Source of the DNA: Chitinophaga silvisoli
GTDB lineage: Bacteria; Bacteroidota; Bacteroidia; Chitinophagales; Chitinophagaceae
Length of the DNA stretch: 64,000 nucleotides
Assembly: GCF_003412465.1 (NCBI RefSeq)
Contig: NZ_QTJV01000004.1
Coordinates: 496,001-560,000 of the forward strand
Direction of reading: 5' to 3'
Within the stretch, counting starts at the first letter, position 1. Each line of letters starts with the position of its first letter. The notes beneath the pieces were generated by a model that worked only from the letters and a program-made list of their open reading frames with translations, did not search any database and had not been told where the DNA came from. The position numbers were made by a program, and so were the translations under genes. Of this stretch, positions 26,894 to 35,968 are shown piece by piece.

Positions 26894-28390
26894 CTAACCC
26901 CTCTTATACTTTTTCTTCTTTCTAGCTTCTTTTAATAATTCGTATGAAATCCCACTGTCTTCAACTACATCAAATGCAGCGTCTATTAAATTACTTAGTT
27001 GGGTATTTACATATTCAGATAGCGCTTTTATTGTATCACTACCCAAAACCTTTGACGTAATTCCAGGCAAATGCTTGTTTATGTAATTAATCCGTCTTGC
27101 TGTAAGTCCATTTGCGGACAAATAATTACTAATCCGCTTGTCACTTTTCCAATATTGATCCATTTGTATTTCTGAATATCCCATTGAAATAATTGGATTG
27201 GCATCTTCATTACTTATAGACTGAACACGCATTCCAGCACCAAGCCATTGAAATAATACACCTTTAATACCTACCTTGAAATCAGTATTTGATATGGCAG
27301 AGTTCACAAACTGCTTGTTCCAGGCAACTGTTGGGATGTCTTCATCTGGTTGAAGACGAGAAAAAATCCCTTTAGCAGAGTAGGATTTATCTATATCACT
27401 TCCTTTAAATACAGTTAAAGTAACGTTATCAACAAAAGTAATTCCGTAAGGTAATCCCTCTTTGTTTTTATAGATTTGAGCAGAAATTCCTTTCTCTTTT
27501 AGAGCCGTTAAAAACCGTTTCTCATCGACAGCTTTGTTCAAAACTTCATCGATGATTCTAAAGAGCCGCTCCTTATGCTCTGCTTTCCCCGATTTTTGCT
27601 TAAAATGCCTCTGAAGAAAACTCAGGGTAGGTCCACCATAAATTGAACTTGATTTAATCGGTTTTCCAACTATTTCGCCCCCCTCCTTTAGGACACGATA
27701 AACAAGGCCATTATTTTTCCGCAGGCGACTTCCCTCTTCACCAGGATCGGCAACTACATTGTATTGTCTTAAAATGGAATTAAATTCAGAAAGGCTTCCG
27801 AACTTATAAAGAGATATTACGGATCTAACGACCCTAGAAATTTCCTTTTTGGTAGGCTTCTCCCCATATTCGATAGCTCCAATATCAGCAGCTTTGATAG
27901 CAATACAATCATTAGATTTTTGTTCTTTAGCTTTCATCAATCCATATTTTTCCTCTAATTGTTCCGTAGCTGGTATTGATTTCTTTATTCCTATAAAAGA
28001 TGTATCGATTGCCCTTCCATCCTCCTTAATCTTGGTACTAACAATATGAACATGCTGTATAGCCGTATCAACATGCTGATAAAGCAAAAAGGGTTGGGTT
28101 CCAAAACCAATTTTCTCCATATACTCAACTGCTAGCTGTTGTAAAAGCTCTTTGGAAATATTTTCTGATGGATGAAAACCGATAGAAATATGTTGGCAAA
28201 CATTATCAGCCTTCTGCGTTAACTCTGCAAGATGTTCCAGGCGAAATAGCTTTTCTTTAAATGAAAGATCGCAAGCATCTTTAGGATATAGATGTGCATA
28301 CAATATCTTAGCATTACCTAATGCGACCTTTTCCTCATTGTACTCAACAGCACCACGTAAATTTGGGCCTTCGTTTACGACTGCAACCAT
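26894..28390 (-). CDS. mobB: Relaxase / mobilisation nuclease (MobB-like)
   Basis: 498 residues. It has the relaxase histidine motif YQHVDTAIQHVHIVSTKI, with His106, His113 and His115, preceded by CQHISIGFHPSE and followed by DGRAID, as in the relaxase/mobilization nuclease family of Bacteroidota elements. The C-terminal 250 residues carry the family's usual linker (YRVLKEGGEIVGKPIKSSSIYGGPTLSFL) and a basic tail (ARKKKKYKRG). It nicks oriT and pilots the strand. It overlaps the upstream mobA gene by 16 bases and precedes the interrupted coupling-protein gene. Confidence 0.9.
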   Translation of the reverse strand: MVAVVNEGPNLRGAVEYNEEKVALGNAKILYAHLYPKDACDLSFKEKLFRLEHLAELTQKADNVCQHISIGFHPSENISKELLQQLAVEYMEKIGFGTQPFLLYQHVDTAIQHVHIVSTKIKEDGRAIDTSFIGIKKSIPATEQLEEKYGLMKAKEQKSNDCIAIKAADIGAIEYGEKPTKKEISRVVRSVISLYKFGSLSEFNSILRQYNVVADPGEEGSRLRKNNGLVYRVLKEGGEIVGKPIKSSSIYGGPTLSFLQRHFKQKSGKAEHKERLFRIIDEVLNKAVDEKRFLTALKEKGISAQIYKNKEGLPYGITFVDNVTLTVFKGSDIDKSYSAKGIFSRLQPDEDIPTVAWNKQFVNSAISNTDFKVGIKGVLFQWLGAGMRVQSISNEDANPIISMGYSEIQMDQYWKSDKRISNYLSANGLTARRINYINKHLPGITSKVLGSDTIKALSEYVNTQLSNLIDAAFDVVEDSGISYELLKEARKKKKYKRG

Positions 28391-28779
28391 TTCTCAGAAA
28401 ATTGATCAATGCGAATTTGAATTATCCCAATTTTAGAAAGTAGTTGTCGTTGTAAATCCTCCGAAACTCCCAACCAAGTCAAATATTCCTTAGATGGCGG
28501 GATACTATTTAGCTTCTTTACCACTTGGTTAAAATTATTACCCAAGTAGTTCAATTCTTGACGTAAACCAATAAGCTCATTCATAAATTCATCTAGTGAT
28601 TGGTTACGGACTTTGAAATTAACTGGCTTATTAAATATGATACTGCGTAAATAATCACTTAGCTTATTGTATGTGGTGTCATTTAATTTACCCAAAAGAG
28701 TTTCATGCTCCTTTTCAGTCAATCGAATATTACACCAGCAGGTGCGCTTATCATAGTTCTCTCTTACGCTATTTTTCAT
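28375..28779 (-). CDS. mobA: Mobilisation accessory protein (MobA/MobC type, ribbon-helix-helix)
   Basis: 134 residues. The core WCNIRLTEKEHETLLGKLND followed by LSDYLRSIIFNKPV is the RHH DNA-binding layout of relaxosome accessory proteins. ELIGLRQELNYLGNNFNQVVKKLN is the family's C-terminal helix. It binds oriT and helps the relaxase. It is the first gene of the mob operon, and its 3' end overlaps mobB. Copy B of the 21-bp motif and an oriT-like repeat lie 50-200 bases upstream. Confidence 0.9.
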   Translation of the reverse strand: MKNSVRENYDKRTCWCNIRLTEKEHETLLGKLNDTTYNKLSDYLRSIIFNKPVNFKVRNQSLDEFMNELIGLRQELNYLGNNFNQVVKKLNSIPPSKEYLTWLGVSEDLQRQLLSKIGIIQIRIDQFSEKWLQS

Positions 28780-28831
28780 CTAACATAGATTTAAATACAG
28801 TTTTATTTCCCTAATCATGATTTAATCAATC

Positions 28832-28877
28832 CAGATGACACGACTTTGTAGCAATGGCATCGAGGCGGGTTTGTGTA
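28832..28877. repeat. Direct repeat with position 42764, possible oriT region (copy 1)
   Basis: The 46-bp sequence starting CAGATGACACGACTTTGTAG and ending GGGTTTGTGTA recurs at 42764-42808 in the same orientation with about 80 % identity. It lies 53 bases upstream of mobA, where oriT normally is in this ICE family. The nick site is not identified. Confidence 0.45.
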
Positions 28878-28949
28878 GCTATGAGTATTCTTATTCATAA
28901 ATAGAATTCCTCTATTTCTGTACAAATATGGTCTCTCTTCAATACGGAT

Positions 28950-28978
28950 TTAATACACTTGCCATACAGGTGTATTAA
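28950..28978. promoter_or_regulatory. Palindromic operator-like motif upstream of the mob operon
   Basis: TTAATACAC and GTGTATTAA form perfect 9-bp arms around an 11-base spacer (28950-28978). The inner 21 bp (28953-28973; TACACT-N9-GGTGTA with CATACA) matches the motifs near 23104 and 46825. It lies about 170 bases upstream of mobA and is probably an operator. Confidence 0.55.
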
Positions 28979-29331
28979 AATTAACAGGTAAAAATGATCT
29001 TCAAAGATCAAGTAGAATAAAGAATATTGGCTTAACTCATAAACAGCATTTTGTATTATCAACCTAAATTGCATATAATCAGTTACGGATGAGAATAAGA
29101 AAATAATTAGAAAAATATGGAAGTCTGAGATAAGGAAATTGAGAATAATCTCTATGTAGTCATTAATTTAAGTATTTCTAATGATGCCCCAATTTTAGCA
29201 AAAGAAAGAACAATTATCAGGATGACATTCAAAGAAAACATCCTAAACAAAAAAAATATATTTGCGGAAACAACTATGACCCATCTGATGAATACGCAGG
29301 AGTTATTTTGATCCCTCATTAATATGGTGAA
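28979..29331 (+). other. Gene-free stretch with one decayed coding fragment
   Basis: No intact gene is visible. Near 29221-29322 a plus-strand frame reads KHPKQKKYICGNNYDPSDEY AGVILIPH and a stop. This looks like the tail of a lost gene. The rest is A/T-rich without clear structure. Confidence 0.35.
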
Positions 29332-29980
29332 ATGAATAGACTTGTTCTTATTGGTAATAGTTTTGATTTAGTACATGGTATGCAGACCTATTACAGCCAC
29401 ATTTTAATTGGTTATTTGAAGAAGTGTTTTAAGATGGCTGATTAAGAGCAAAAAATATGAAGATTGTCTTCTTTCTATTAGCGTAAAAAAACAAAGTAAT
29501 TCAGCTTTTAGGTTTCATAATATTGAAAATACAGATTAACTGATCGATTACTCTTTATGAGAAGGTTTTTTTGTTAAATTTCTCGCTAATGGATGTATTG
29601 ACTATTCCGAATGGCAGGTTTTCGTCATCATTTTAAAGTCAGAGTAAAATGGAATTATTTCTACATTTAATATCCATATGTAACAACTTTTCCTGCGTAG
29701 AAATTGAAAATGAGTTTTACGATGCGTAAAAGACACAATTAGATGTCCTCTTCCCTCCACTGCAATAGAGAGTATAATTAAACCAAGAAGTAACTAGTTT
29801 CGAACTGGAGCTGTATTTGTCCGGTATTACTCCTATTGGTTATTCTCAAGAATATGCTAATATTTTTCAATTATTTTTAAGGTTAAAGTCCCATATTTAT
29901 GTACGTTCTTTACATCCGCATAATAATCTCGCTTCCAAGTCATTTTCCCAATTCTTAAACTTGTCAAAGTAAAACTAAAA
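29332..29980 (+). pseudogene. AbiH-like abortive-infection gene, decayed
   Basis: The first 37 codons read MNRLVLIGNSFDLVHGMQTY and stop at 29443. This is the characteristic opening of AbiH family proteins (NRLIxIGNGFDLAHGLxTxY). About 250 bases further on another frame gives NNFSCVEIENEFYDA, matching the family's WVDIEN-EYYD motif. Many stops and frameshifts separate these islands. AbiH confers phage abortive infection in its intact form. Here the gene is dead. It sits at the edge of the cargo region between the mob genes and the secreted proteins. Confidence 0.6.
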
Positions 29981-30048
29981 TATTACCTTTCCAAATACTA
30001 CAAAAACTGTAAAGTATAGACACCTAAACTATTGTCCCCAAACTGATT

Positions 30049-31491
30049 ATGAGAAAAAATTTGTTTTTTTCACTCCTCCTTTCCTGCATATTCACGTCAG
30101 ATCTTGTCAAAGCACAACAGGCAGGTGTTTCGTTTGACCACGAAATACATCTAAAAAGTAATTATTTGAGGCAAAAACCCTTTATCCATAAAGGCATTTT
30201 TTATTTTTTAAAACCCAAAGCCTTAAAACGGTGCGAGATTGACTTGACACTACGCGTTACTGGCCGCTCACAAAATGATTCTGTAGAGGTTACAGTTGAT
30301 GCAATTAAAGGTGTAGGATTACCTATCAGGACGACTATAGCACGTGATGCAAATATTTCGCAATCATTGGTAGCGTTGTTGGATGGCGCCGTCAAGTCAT
30401 TTACCAGGCGAAGCTGTGACCAGTGTGTAGAAAACTTTATTGATTATTATTCGAAGTGTATCGGACACAATTGCGACAGTAACCTTTTTGTACATTATCC
30501 GACGAGAAAAGAAATTAAGCAGAACATTGATACTTCTTCCTACAGTTTTGTTATTGATAACAAGACGAGCGCGGAAAGGTCATTTGCCATTTTCCCGGAA
30601 AACGCTTCTGCAGGTGGAACTTATTTCGTCCGCCAAGGTGAGCAGTCTATTGCCCACGGTGGCACTTTATACCTTCCTGATAATTTCACATTGAAGATAG
30701 ATCCTGCTATCAGGGAATTACAATGGACATTTGACCGCATATTGTTTGGTAAGGGAGCAACAATTGATCTTTCCCATCATGAATTGGAGAAGCCAAAGCC
30801 TGCCACTCCGGTGCCAAAATTCAGGAGTTGGTACCGGAGATCCTGTCCTTCTGGTAGTACCAGCGTGATAGAAACAGTAAATGGCATTTCCGGAGTGGGT
30901 AGTAATGGCGAAAACGGGGACAGTGGAATTGCAGGAGAGGACGGAATTAGTGGAACTACACTACACCTCGTCAGTTTCTACCTGCCAAGCAAAGGGAACC
31001 TTTGGATACGGATAGATGGCAGCCGTGGTCAGGATGGTGGCGACGGGGGAAATGGCGGCGCAGGAGCATGGGGACACTGTGAGAGTTGTACGCATGGCAT
31101 AGATGGAGGAGACGGCGGCAATGGTGGTGTCGGTGGAACTGGCGGTAGCGGCGGAAATACGGCGAGCGCATTCATTGAGCTGCTGGACCTTGAATATAAC
31201 CCTATCAGGGTTTATACTCCATCCTCTGTTCAGTCTTGCTCCGCCAGCCAACGGCCGGCTGAGCTCAGTGACGATGATGGTCAAATTATCCTTTATGGAA
31301 CACCAGGTTGTAATGGAAAAGGAGGCATAGGTGGTGTAGGCGGCGAGCGGGGGCATGGATGTAATTGCGGGCGCTTGTGTCCCGCACAAAGCCACGACGG
31401 CAGGAACGGAGTATCGTATAATGCTATCTCTGCCCAGGATGGAAAAGCAGGCAATATTGGTAATATCAGCATATTAATTAATCACCGTTAA
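30049..31491 (+). CDS. Secreted protein with collagen-like glycine-rich C-terminus
   Basis: 480 residues with a signal peptide (ending KAQQAG). Residues 25-270 form a beta-rich region with Cys pairs (RRSCDQC). From about 285 onward it has Gly-Xaa-Yaa runs such as GISGVGSNGENGDSGIAGED and GQDGGDGGNGGAGAWGHCES, interrupted by a beta domain, and more runs with GHGCNCGRLC. The Gly-rich parts are collagen-like but short and cysteine-bearing. It is probably exported, possibly an adhesin or surface filament. It is followed 12 bases later by another secreted protein. No family was recognised. Confidence 0.75.
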   Translation: MRKNLFFSLLLSCIFTSDLVKAQQAGVSFDHEIHLKSNYLRQKPFIHKGIFYFLKPKALKRCEIDLTLRVTGRSQNDSVEVTVDAIKGVGLPIRTTIARDANISQSLVALLDGAVKSFTRRSCDQCVENFIDYYSKCIGHNCDSNLFVHYPTRKEIKQNIDTSSYSFVIDNKTSAERSFAIFPENASAGGTYFVRQGEQSIAHGGTLYLPDNFTLKIDPAIRELQWTFDRILFGKGATIDLSHHELEKPKPATPVPKFRSWYRRSCPSGSTSVIETVNGISGVGSNGENGDSGIAGEDGISGTTLHLVSFYLPSKGNLWIRIDGSRGQDGGDGGNGGAGAWGHCESCTHGIDGGDGGNGGVGGTGGSGGNTASAFIELLDLEYNPIRVYTPSSVQSCSASQRPAELSDDDGQIILYGTPGCNGKGGIGGVGGERGHGCNCGRLCPAQSHDGRNGVSYNAISAQDGKAGNIGNISILINHR

Positions 31492-31503
31492 TATCCGCAA
31501 TAA

Positions 31504-32082
31504 ATGCATAAGAAAATAAAGCGCTATCGGGAGGTTTTATCAATGCTCCTGCTGTTTTTTTGCTTGGCTAACGCAAAATCTCAAATAATAACTAACCAGG
31601 AGATGATCAGGCTCGGAACTATTATCAATGTTCCATATCAAAATAATCCTATCCAGATTGACACTATTGTAAAAAACTATATTACAAGGGGATTTATCCT
31701 GTCGCAATATGTTGATTCTTCTAAAGGGAATTATACAAAGCGTGAGTTTAGCCTCGTGAACATCGGCCAACCTGAAAATGCTGAAATGATAGTACTGCGG
31801 ACGGAAACTAATAGTGGAGGCTATGCAAAGGTGCTATCGATTACTTTTTCGACGCAAGACTTTATAACTTTCAAAAAATGGCTAAATTACCTTGATACGA
31901 ATAGTAACTTTTCCCTTACTGATTACATAAAGAATGCCTACCTGTACAAATATGGTAACAGGTCAGTGTCTGTAGGAATGACCTCGAACACGACGGATAC
32001 AAATGCCGGGGGAATAGAGACTCATATTACAAAAGTAAATCAGCCAGTTACATACGTAATGTCCATGTCTTATACGTTTTAA
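31504..32082 (+). CDS. Secreted protein of unknown function
   Basis: 192 residues. The start MHKKIKRYREVLSMLLLFFCLANAKSQ gives a signal peptide. The mature part is beta-rich and ends in an outer-membrane-like aromatic C-terminus (MSMSYTF), but it is too short to be a barrel alone. It lies 12 bases after the collagen-like gene, so the two are probably co-expressed and may act together at the cell surface. No family was recognised. Confidence 0.65.
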   Translation: MHKKIKRYREVLSMLLLFFCLANAKSQIITNQEMIRLGTIINVPYQNNPIQIDTIVKNYITRGFILSQYVDSSKGNYTKREFSLVNIGQPENAEMIVLRTETNSGGYAKVLSITFSTQDFITFKKWLNYLDTNSNFSLTDYIKNAYLYKYGNRSVSVGMTSNTTDTNAGGIETHITKVNQPVTYVMSMSYTF

Positions 32083-32123
32083 ACAAGTGCGGAAAATGTT
32101 CCCTGGAATCACTCCTGGGTTGA

Positions 32124-32450
32124 GGAAGTAAAAGAGAACGGATTGCTAGCCGCTGGTTTAATAGAGATCAATTTAAATATAAAGGACTCTTCCTATCCCT
32201 ACGTAATCCTGACAAATAAGGCAAAGCTTTTTTGTCAACGTCGAAAAAGGACGCAGAACACCAGATTCAGCGTGTGATGGTATCGGAAATGGTGCAGGAT
32301 AAGGTAACTGGCATTCAAATGCAGTCTGATAATAAAAATGTTGTAGTGACCTACACTGTGAAGAATAGCATCGTTGTACCATTTTACGCCTTTACCCGGA
32401 TGGTTTCTACCAAGCCCGATGAGAGGAAGGCAGAATTTTCCTTTATATGA
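32124..32450 (+). pseudogene. Gene remnant with an in-frame TAA
   Basis: One frame reads SRWFNRDQFKYKGLFLSLRN PDK, TAA (32217), then GKAFLSTSKKDAEHQIQRVM VSEMVQDK... to a stop at 32450. Apart from the single stop the translation is smooth and protein-like (TYTVKNSIVVPFYAFTRM). There is no start codon at its head. It is probably the 3' half of a decayed gene. Confidence 0.4.
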
Positions 32451-32541
32451 TGACGGATGAAGAATGGAAAAGAAACAAGGCATAGAATTTCTTTGAAATT
32501 AGCCAAAGAGCATTATTTTTAAATCTAATTAACTGTAGATA

Positions 32542-32757
32542 ATGCCTCTAAATATCGGATCTTTCTGGATCGATTTTGACTGCCCGAATTGCTCATATAG
32601 TGTGGAGGTTCAGCTGATAGATGTTAAATTGCAATCCTCCGTAATTTGTCATAACTGTAAAACTATTATCCATATTATTGATGATTCAGCTTCTACAAAT
32701 CGATCCATAAATGATATTAATACGGCGTTTGATAATTTATTTAACAAATTTAAATAA
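32542..32757 (+). CDS. Small zinc-ribbon protein
   Basis: 71 residues with two CxxC pairs, FDCPNCSYS and VICHNCKTI, about 20 residues apart: a classic zinc ribbon. The C-terminal part is an amphipathic helix (SINDINTAFDNLFNKFK). It is followed 8 bases later by a larger protein with a nuclease-like C-terminus, so the two probably form an operon and perhaps a complex. A role as a nucleic-acid-binding adaptor is inferred. Confidence 0.7.
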   Translation: MPLNIGSFWIDFDCPNCSYSVEVQLIDVKLQSSVICHNCKTIIHIIDDSASTNRSINDINTAFDNLFNKFK

Positions 32758-32765
32758 TTCGCTTA

Positions 32766-33749
32766 GTGTGCTATAACCATAATTTAAGAAGCAATCTACA
32801 GGAATGGAGAAATCGGCTTTACAAATCCAACCAAAGGAATGTAACCAATAATTACAAGTTCTTTCTGGAGAAGTTGCAGCAGACGGTTCCTATTATGTCT
32901 ATCCTTCAAACAGCAAAAGATAATTATCCATTCACCGAAGAAGTAGTCGTTAGCTATAATGATCATCTTTTCGATAAAGGAAGAGGATCAATAGGGGATT
33001 ATACATTTGATAATGAAGAACAGTTAGCCTCTGCACTTTTTCACCTATTGACTTATTTTCAGCAGCAAAGCTATGATGGACGAACTCTGGTCGAAAACCT
33101 TGGGACAGGCAGGACTTATACAGAAAATATACCCAATTTTGTAGATCTGTACATTGATCCTATTACCAATTTTATACATGACAAACTTGATGAAACAAGC
33201 AATATTATATATCTGTTGGAGAAATATAAGAAACGGACGGAGTGGTTTATGTACAACATACTTTTAGCTAAGTATAATATGGTTGACAATAAACAGTATG
33301 AGCAAGTATTTGAGGATGATTTGCGACTCTACTTATTTGATCAAGGTATTGATTATCCGTTTTCTACTCCAAAATCTGCATCCGGTAGGGCAGATATAGT
33401 GGGACAAATACATACAGATGATCCGCTCATTTTAGAGATTAAGATATTTGATACAGAAAGAGGCTATCGTAAAAACCGAGTAATAGATGGTTTTTCTCAG
33501 GTTGTTAAATACACAAATGACTATAACAAGAACGTTGGTTACCTGGTTGTCTTTAATGTCGATAATAAAGAGATTGAAATCAGTACAGGCGAATCGGACA
33601 GAACATTTCCCCCTAGGATTGTGCTCAATAATAAGGTTTACTATATCGTGTTTGTCAATCTTAACTTCGATGTTTCTGCTAGTAAGACTGGGGCCTTAAA
33701 AGTTGAAACAATTACTATAGAAGAATTATTAGTCGCGATTACACCTTAA
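32766..33749 (+). CDS. Putative PD-(D/E)XK-type nuclease
   Basis: 327 residues from a GTG at 32766; the first ATG is at codon 44, but the upstream part (CYNHNLRSNLQEWRNRLYKS) looks genuine. The C-terminal third contains SGRADIVGQ, then LILEIKIFD, then QVVKYTNDYNKNVGYLVVFN. This fits the D-(x)n-ExK core and following helix of the PD-(D/E)XK fold. The N-terminal two thirds are helical with no known domain. Together with the upstream zinc ribbon it could be a small nuclease system, perhaps defensive, but that is inference. Confidence 0.6.
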   Translation: MCYNHNLRSNLQEWRNRLYKSNQRNVTNNYKFFLEKLQQTVPIMSILQTAKDNYPFTEEVVVSYNDHLFDKGRGSIGDYTFDNEEQLASALFHLLTYFQQQSYDGRTLVENLGTGRTYTENIPNFVDLYIDPITNFIHDKLDETSNIIYLLEKYKKRTEWFMYNILLAKYNMVDNKQYEQVFEDDLRLYLFDQGIDYPFSTPKSASGRADIVGQIHTDDPLILEIKIFDTERGYRKNRVIDGFSQVVKYTNDYNKNVGYLVVFNVDNKEIEISTGESDRTFPPRIVLNNKVYYIVFVNLNFDVSASKTGALKVETITIEELLVAITP

Positions 33750-34545
33750 CAATTGTTACTATAAGCCAGTGATTATGTACTTATACAAGACCGATCTGAG
33801 AAATTTTCGATTTAATAGAAAGGCATACTGTAGGTAACTTACAATTGTATGGTAAAAATTGCCAACAGATGACAATGAGCACGAATGGGGAACTCCTTTA
33901 CAATGGAGGAACTTAACAAATTTTCAGAGCTGGCAGTTCCAGCTACATAATGAGTATATGTTGATGGAGGAAGGCTTATACCTCAACTTCTACTAGTATT
34001 TTAAAATAATCCGTCCCTTGTGCATCCAGAATATATCATTTACGTAACAATCCTATTATTGTAAATGCGGGTATAATGAATGTAATGAATATAAGGCTTC
34101 TTATTCCACTGGTAGGAATTGGCAGTCGAATATTCTTCCAATTGAAGCGATAGGCAGATGGTAAGTGAGTTTGGAGGAATTACTTGCTGTGAAATCTTAT
34201 GGGTACTTAGAAGTTGAATTTATACGTGAATAGCAAACTGTGTTTCTACTTTTGATCATTGTACTTACAAATGTCTATTGAATTCAAGATCGGACATGAG
34301 ATAATACAGGTTATGTTTCATGTTGCCATATCTATTGTCTATTTTTCTGTTGATCAATAACATCAAACTTGTACTGACTAAAAGATTACCTACGCTAGGG
34401 TAGATGAAAGGTACAACATCGTTTATACTATTTCATAGCCTACACAAACATTTCTAGTCAGTATCATTTGGGGGGGAAATTTGATATGCCACTATAAAAA
34501 ATTTGCCGGATCCCAAGGGCCTCTCACAATAACGGTCTATTATAT
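33750..34545. other. About 800 bp without a supported gene
   Basis: No frame longer than about 45 codons looks coding. A plus-strand fragment near 33857-33990 (PTDDNEHEWGTPLQWRNLTN...) reads protein-like before a stop, and short pieces follow. The stretch is probably decayed coding sequence. No repeats or hairpins of note were found. Confidence 0.4.
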
Positions 34546-35055
34546 TTAGTCTTCATCCTCATCATTTTCATCCCTATATTTGAGTTTGTTCTCATGATGG
34601 AATAGAATGGCTTCCCCTACCTTATATAACGGCTTGCATATGCTTATGAACGCCAGAAAAGTATTCATGATTTTAGCACGCGCAGCTTCTGAATGCCCCT
34701 CTCCAGCTGAGGAGGTGTGATAATAGCTAAATATGTCTGTTACAGTTTGTTTATGCACCTTGGGCGAGGCTATATCAATGTAGTGCCTTAAAAATAGGAC
34801 ATCTCCTTTAAAGTATAGGTGTGTTTCAATTTCCGTGCTCTTGTCAAACTGATAAGTTATGCGATAAATCACATTTATGGACTTAAAGAGAAGCCGCCAG
34901 ATTCCCGCTATTCTTGACCTTTCAATTTTATTTAAAGAACAGTACTTGTCGTCGCGCATCGTTGCCTCTGCCCAATCCAGTACTGCGATTAGATATTCAT
35001 CAGGCAGACATCTATTGCGGAACAGTAATAATTTATTTAGATGCTTTTCTTTCAT
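34546..35055 (-). CDS. Hypothetical protein
   Basis: 169 residues from the ATG at 35055 (MKEKHLNKLLLFRNRCLPDE). It is helical and charged, with an extremely acidic end (KYRDENDEDED) and no signal peptide. WAEATMRDDKYCSLNKIERSRI could be part of a small DNA-interacting fold, but this is only an impression. It lies downstream of two paralogous helix-type proteins on the same strand and may belong to their transcript. No family was recognised. Confidence 0.6.
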   Translation of the reverse strand: MKEKHLNKLLLFRNRCLPDEYLIAVLDWAEATMRDDKYCSLNKIERSRIAGIWRLLFKSINVIYRITYQFDKSTEIETHLYFKGDVLFLRHYIDIASPKVHKQTVTDIFSYYHTSSAGEGHSEAARAKIMNTFLAFISICKPLYKVGEAILFHHENKLKYRDENDEDED

Positions 35056-35123
35056 TATATTTTACATATTTATTAATTTCTACCAGTTTATAATTATGGG
35101 ATAGGCCAAACAAGCGATATTAT

Positions 35124-35627
35124 TCATTGCTTTTCCATTTCAAGTTCAGACTTCATTGATTGAAGTATTTGTAACCGCTCTTCCACTATATCCACATAGA
35201 TTTTAATAATGGTCTTTAACTCTGCATGACTAGTTACTTTTAATGTGGATCCATTGATAAGAGACGGGCTTATATCTACACGAAACTTATTGTAATACAT
35301 ACTCTCAGACCAGTTACAATCTGCGATAATTTTTCTCTGTAATGTTCTAGGAAGATCATTCACGATTGAGATGATATCAAAAAAGCGGATTTTCTTTCCT
35401 GTCCCTTCATTATCCTTCTTCCTTTTCTTATAGCCTGGTGGATTTAGGGTTTGCTTTATCTCAAATTCTCCTTGGACTACTGTAGCTACAGCGGAGGAAA
35501 CGCCACGCCTAAGATCGATCTGCTTATTTTTTTTCCTGTTTTTCCCACTCTTGTGTTGATTTTCATTATTTTTATCTACCTTTTGTTCCTCCTTAATTTC
35601 GTGTTCATTTTCACTAACTCTGCTCAT
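35124..35627 (-). CDS. Putative DNA-binding regulator (paralogue of the next gene)
   Basis: 167 residues. The first 75 residues are very basic and probably disordered. The rest (DIISIVNDLPRTLQRKIIAD followed by CNWSESMYYNKFR) matches the gene at 35648-35968 (NELPIQIRNEIAKICDWSLP TYYRKLSG): a helix-turn-helix-like core followed by a C-terminal coiled coil (IVEERLQILQSMKSELEMEK). A regulator role is inferred from this and from facing the duplicated HTH genes. Confidence 0.55.
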   Translation of the reverse strand: MSRVSENEHEIKEEQKVDKNNENQHKSGKNRKKNKQIDLRRGVSSAVATVVQGEFEIKQTLNPPGYKKRKKDNEGTGKKIRFFDIISIVNDLPRTLQRKIIADCNWSESMYYNKFRVDISPSLINGSTLKVTSHAELKTIIKIYVDIVEERLQILQSMKSELEMEKQ

Positions 35628-35647
35628 AAATGCATTTGGTTAAATGG

Positions 35648-35968
35648 TCAGAATTTTCTCAGTTTTTCGAGCCTTTCTTTTGCTGACTTCAATTTTTCAT
35701 ATACCTTATTAACGTTAATAAGATATATATCTGCAATTGATCCTAATTGTGCAAGACTTACTCCTTTCTTGTCTTTCCCAGAAAGTTTCCTGTAATATGT
35801 TGGAAGACTCCAGTCGCATATCTTGGCTATTTCGTTACGTATTTGTATTGGAAGTTCATTAACCGGTGAGAACATCTCATTTAAGAGTTGTACGTCCTGC
35901 CTTGTAGCTGTTGCTAGATTTTTATTCTCATTATTTGCATTCTGATTAACCTTCTTTTTTCTATTCAT
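35648..35968 (-). CDS. Putative DNA-binding regulator
   Basis: 106 residues with a basic start, an HTH-like core (PIQIRNEIAKICDWSLPTYY RKLSGKDKKGVSLAQLGSIA) and a coiled-coil end (YEKLKSAKERLEKLRKF). Its downstream neighbour is a longer paralogue, 20 bases away, so the pair is a tandem duplication. It is divergently transcribed from the HTH gene at 36424 across a 455-base repeat-rich region. No named family was recognised. Confidence 0.55.
   Translation of the reverse strand: MNRKKKVNQNANNENKNLATATRQDVQLLNEMFSPVNELPIQIRNEIAKICDWSLPTYYRKLSGKDKKGVSLAQLGSIADIYLINVNKVYEKLKSAKERLEKLRKF

Noticed and set aside
28950..28978. A CRISPR-like or phage attachment repeat
   Set aside because: Only isolated copies of the palindrome exist, upstream of operons; there are no spacers and no array, so an operator fits better.
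30961..31395. Minus-strand frames opposite the collagen-like gene
   Set aside because: They arise from the Gly-codon-rich antisense strand; composition (His/Arg runs) is typical of a shadow frame.
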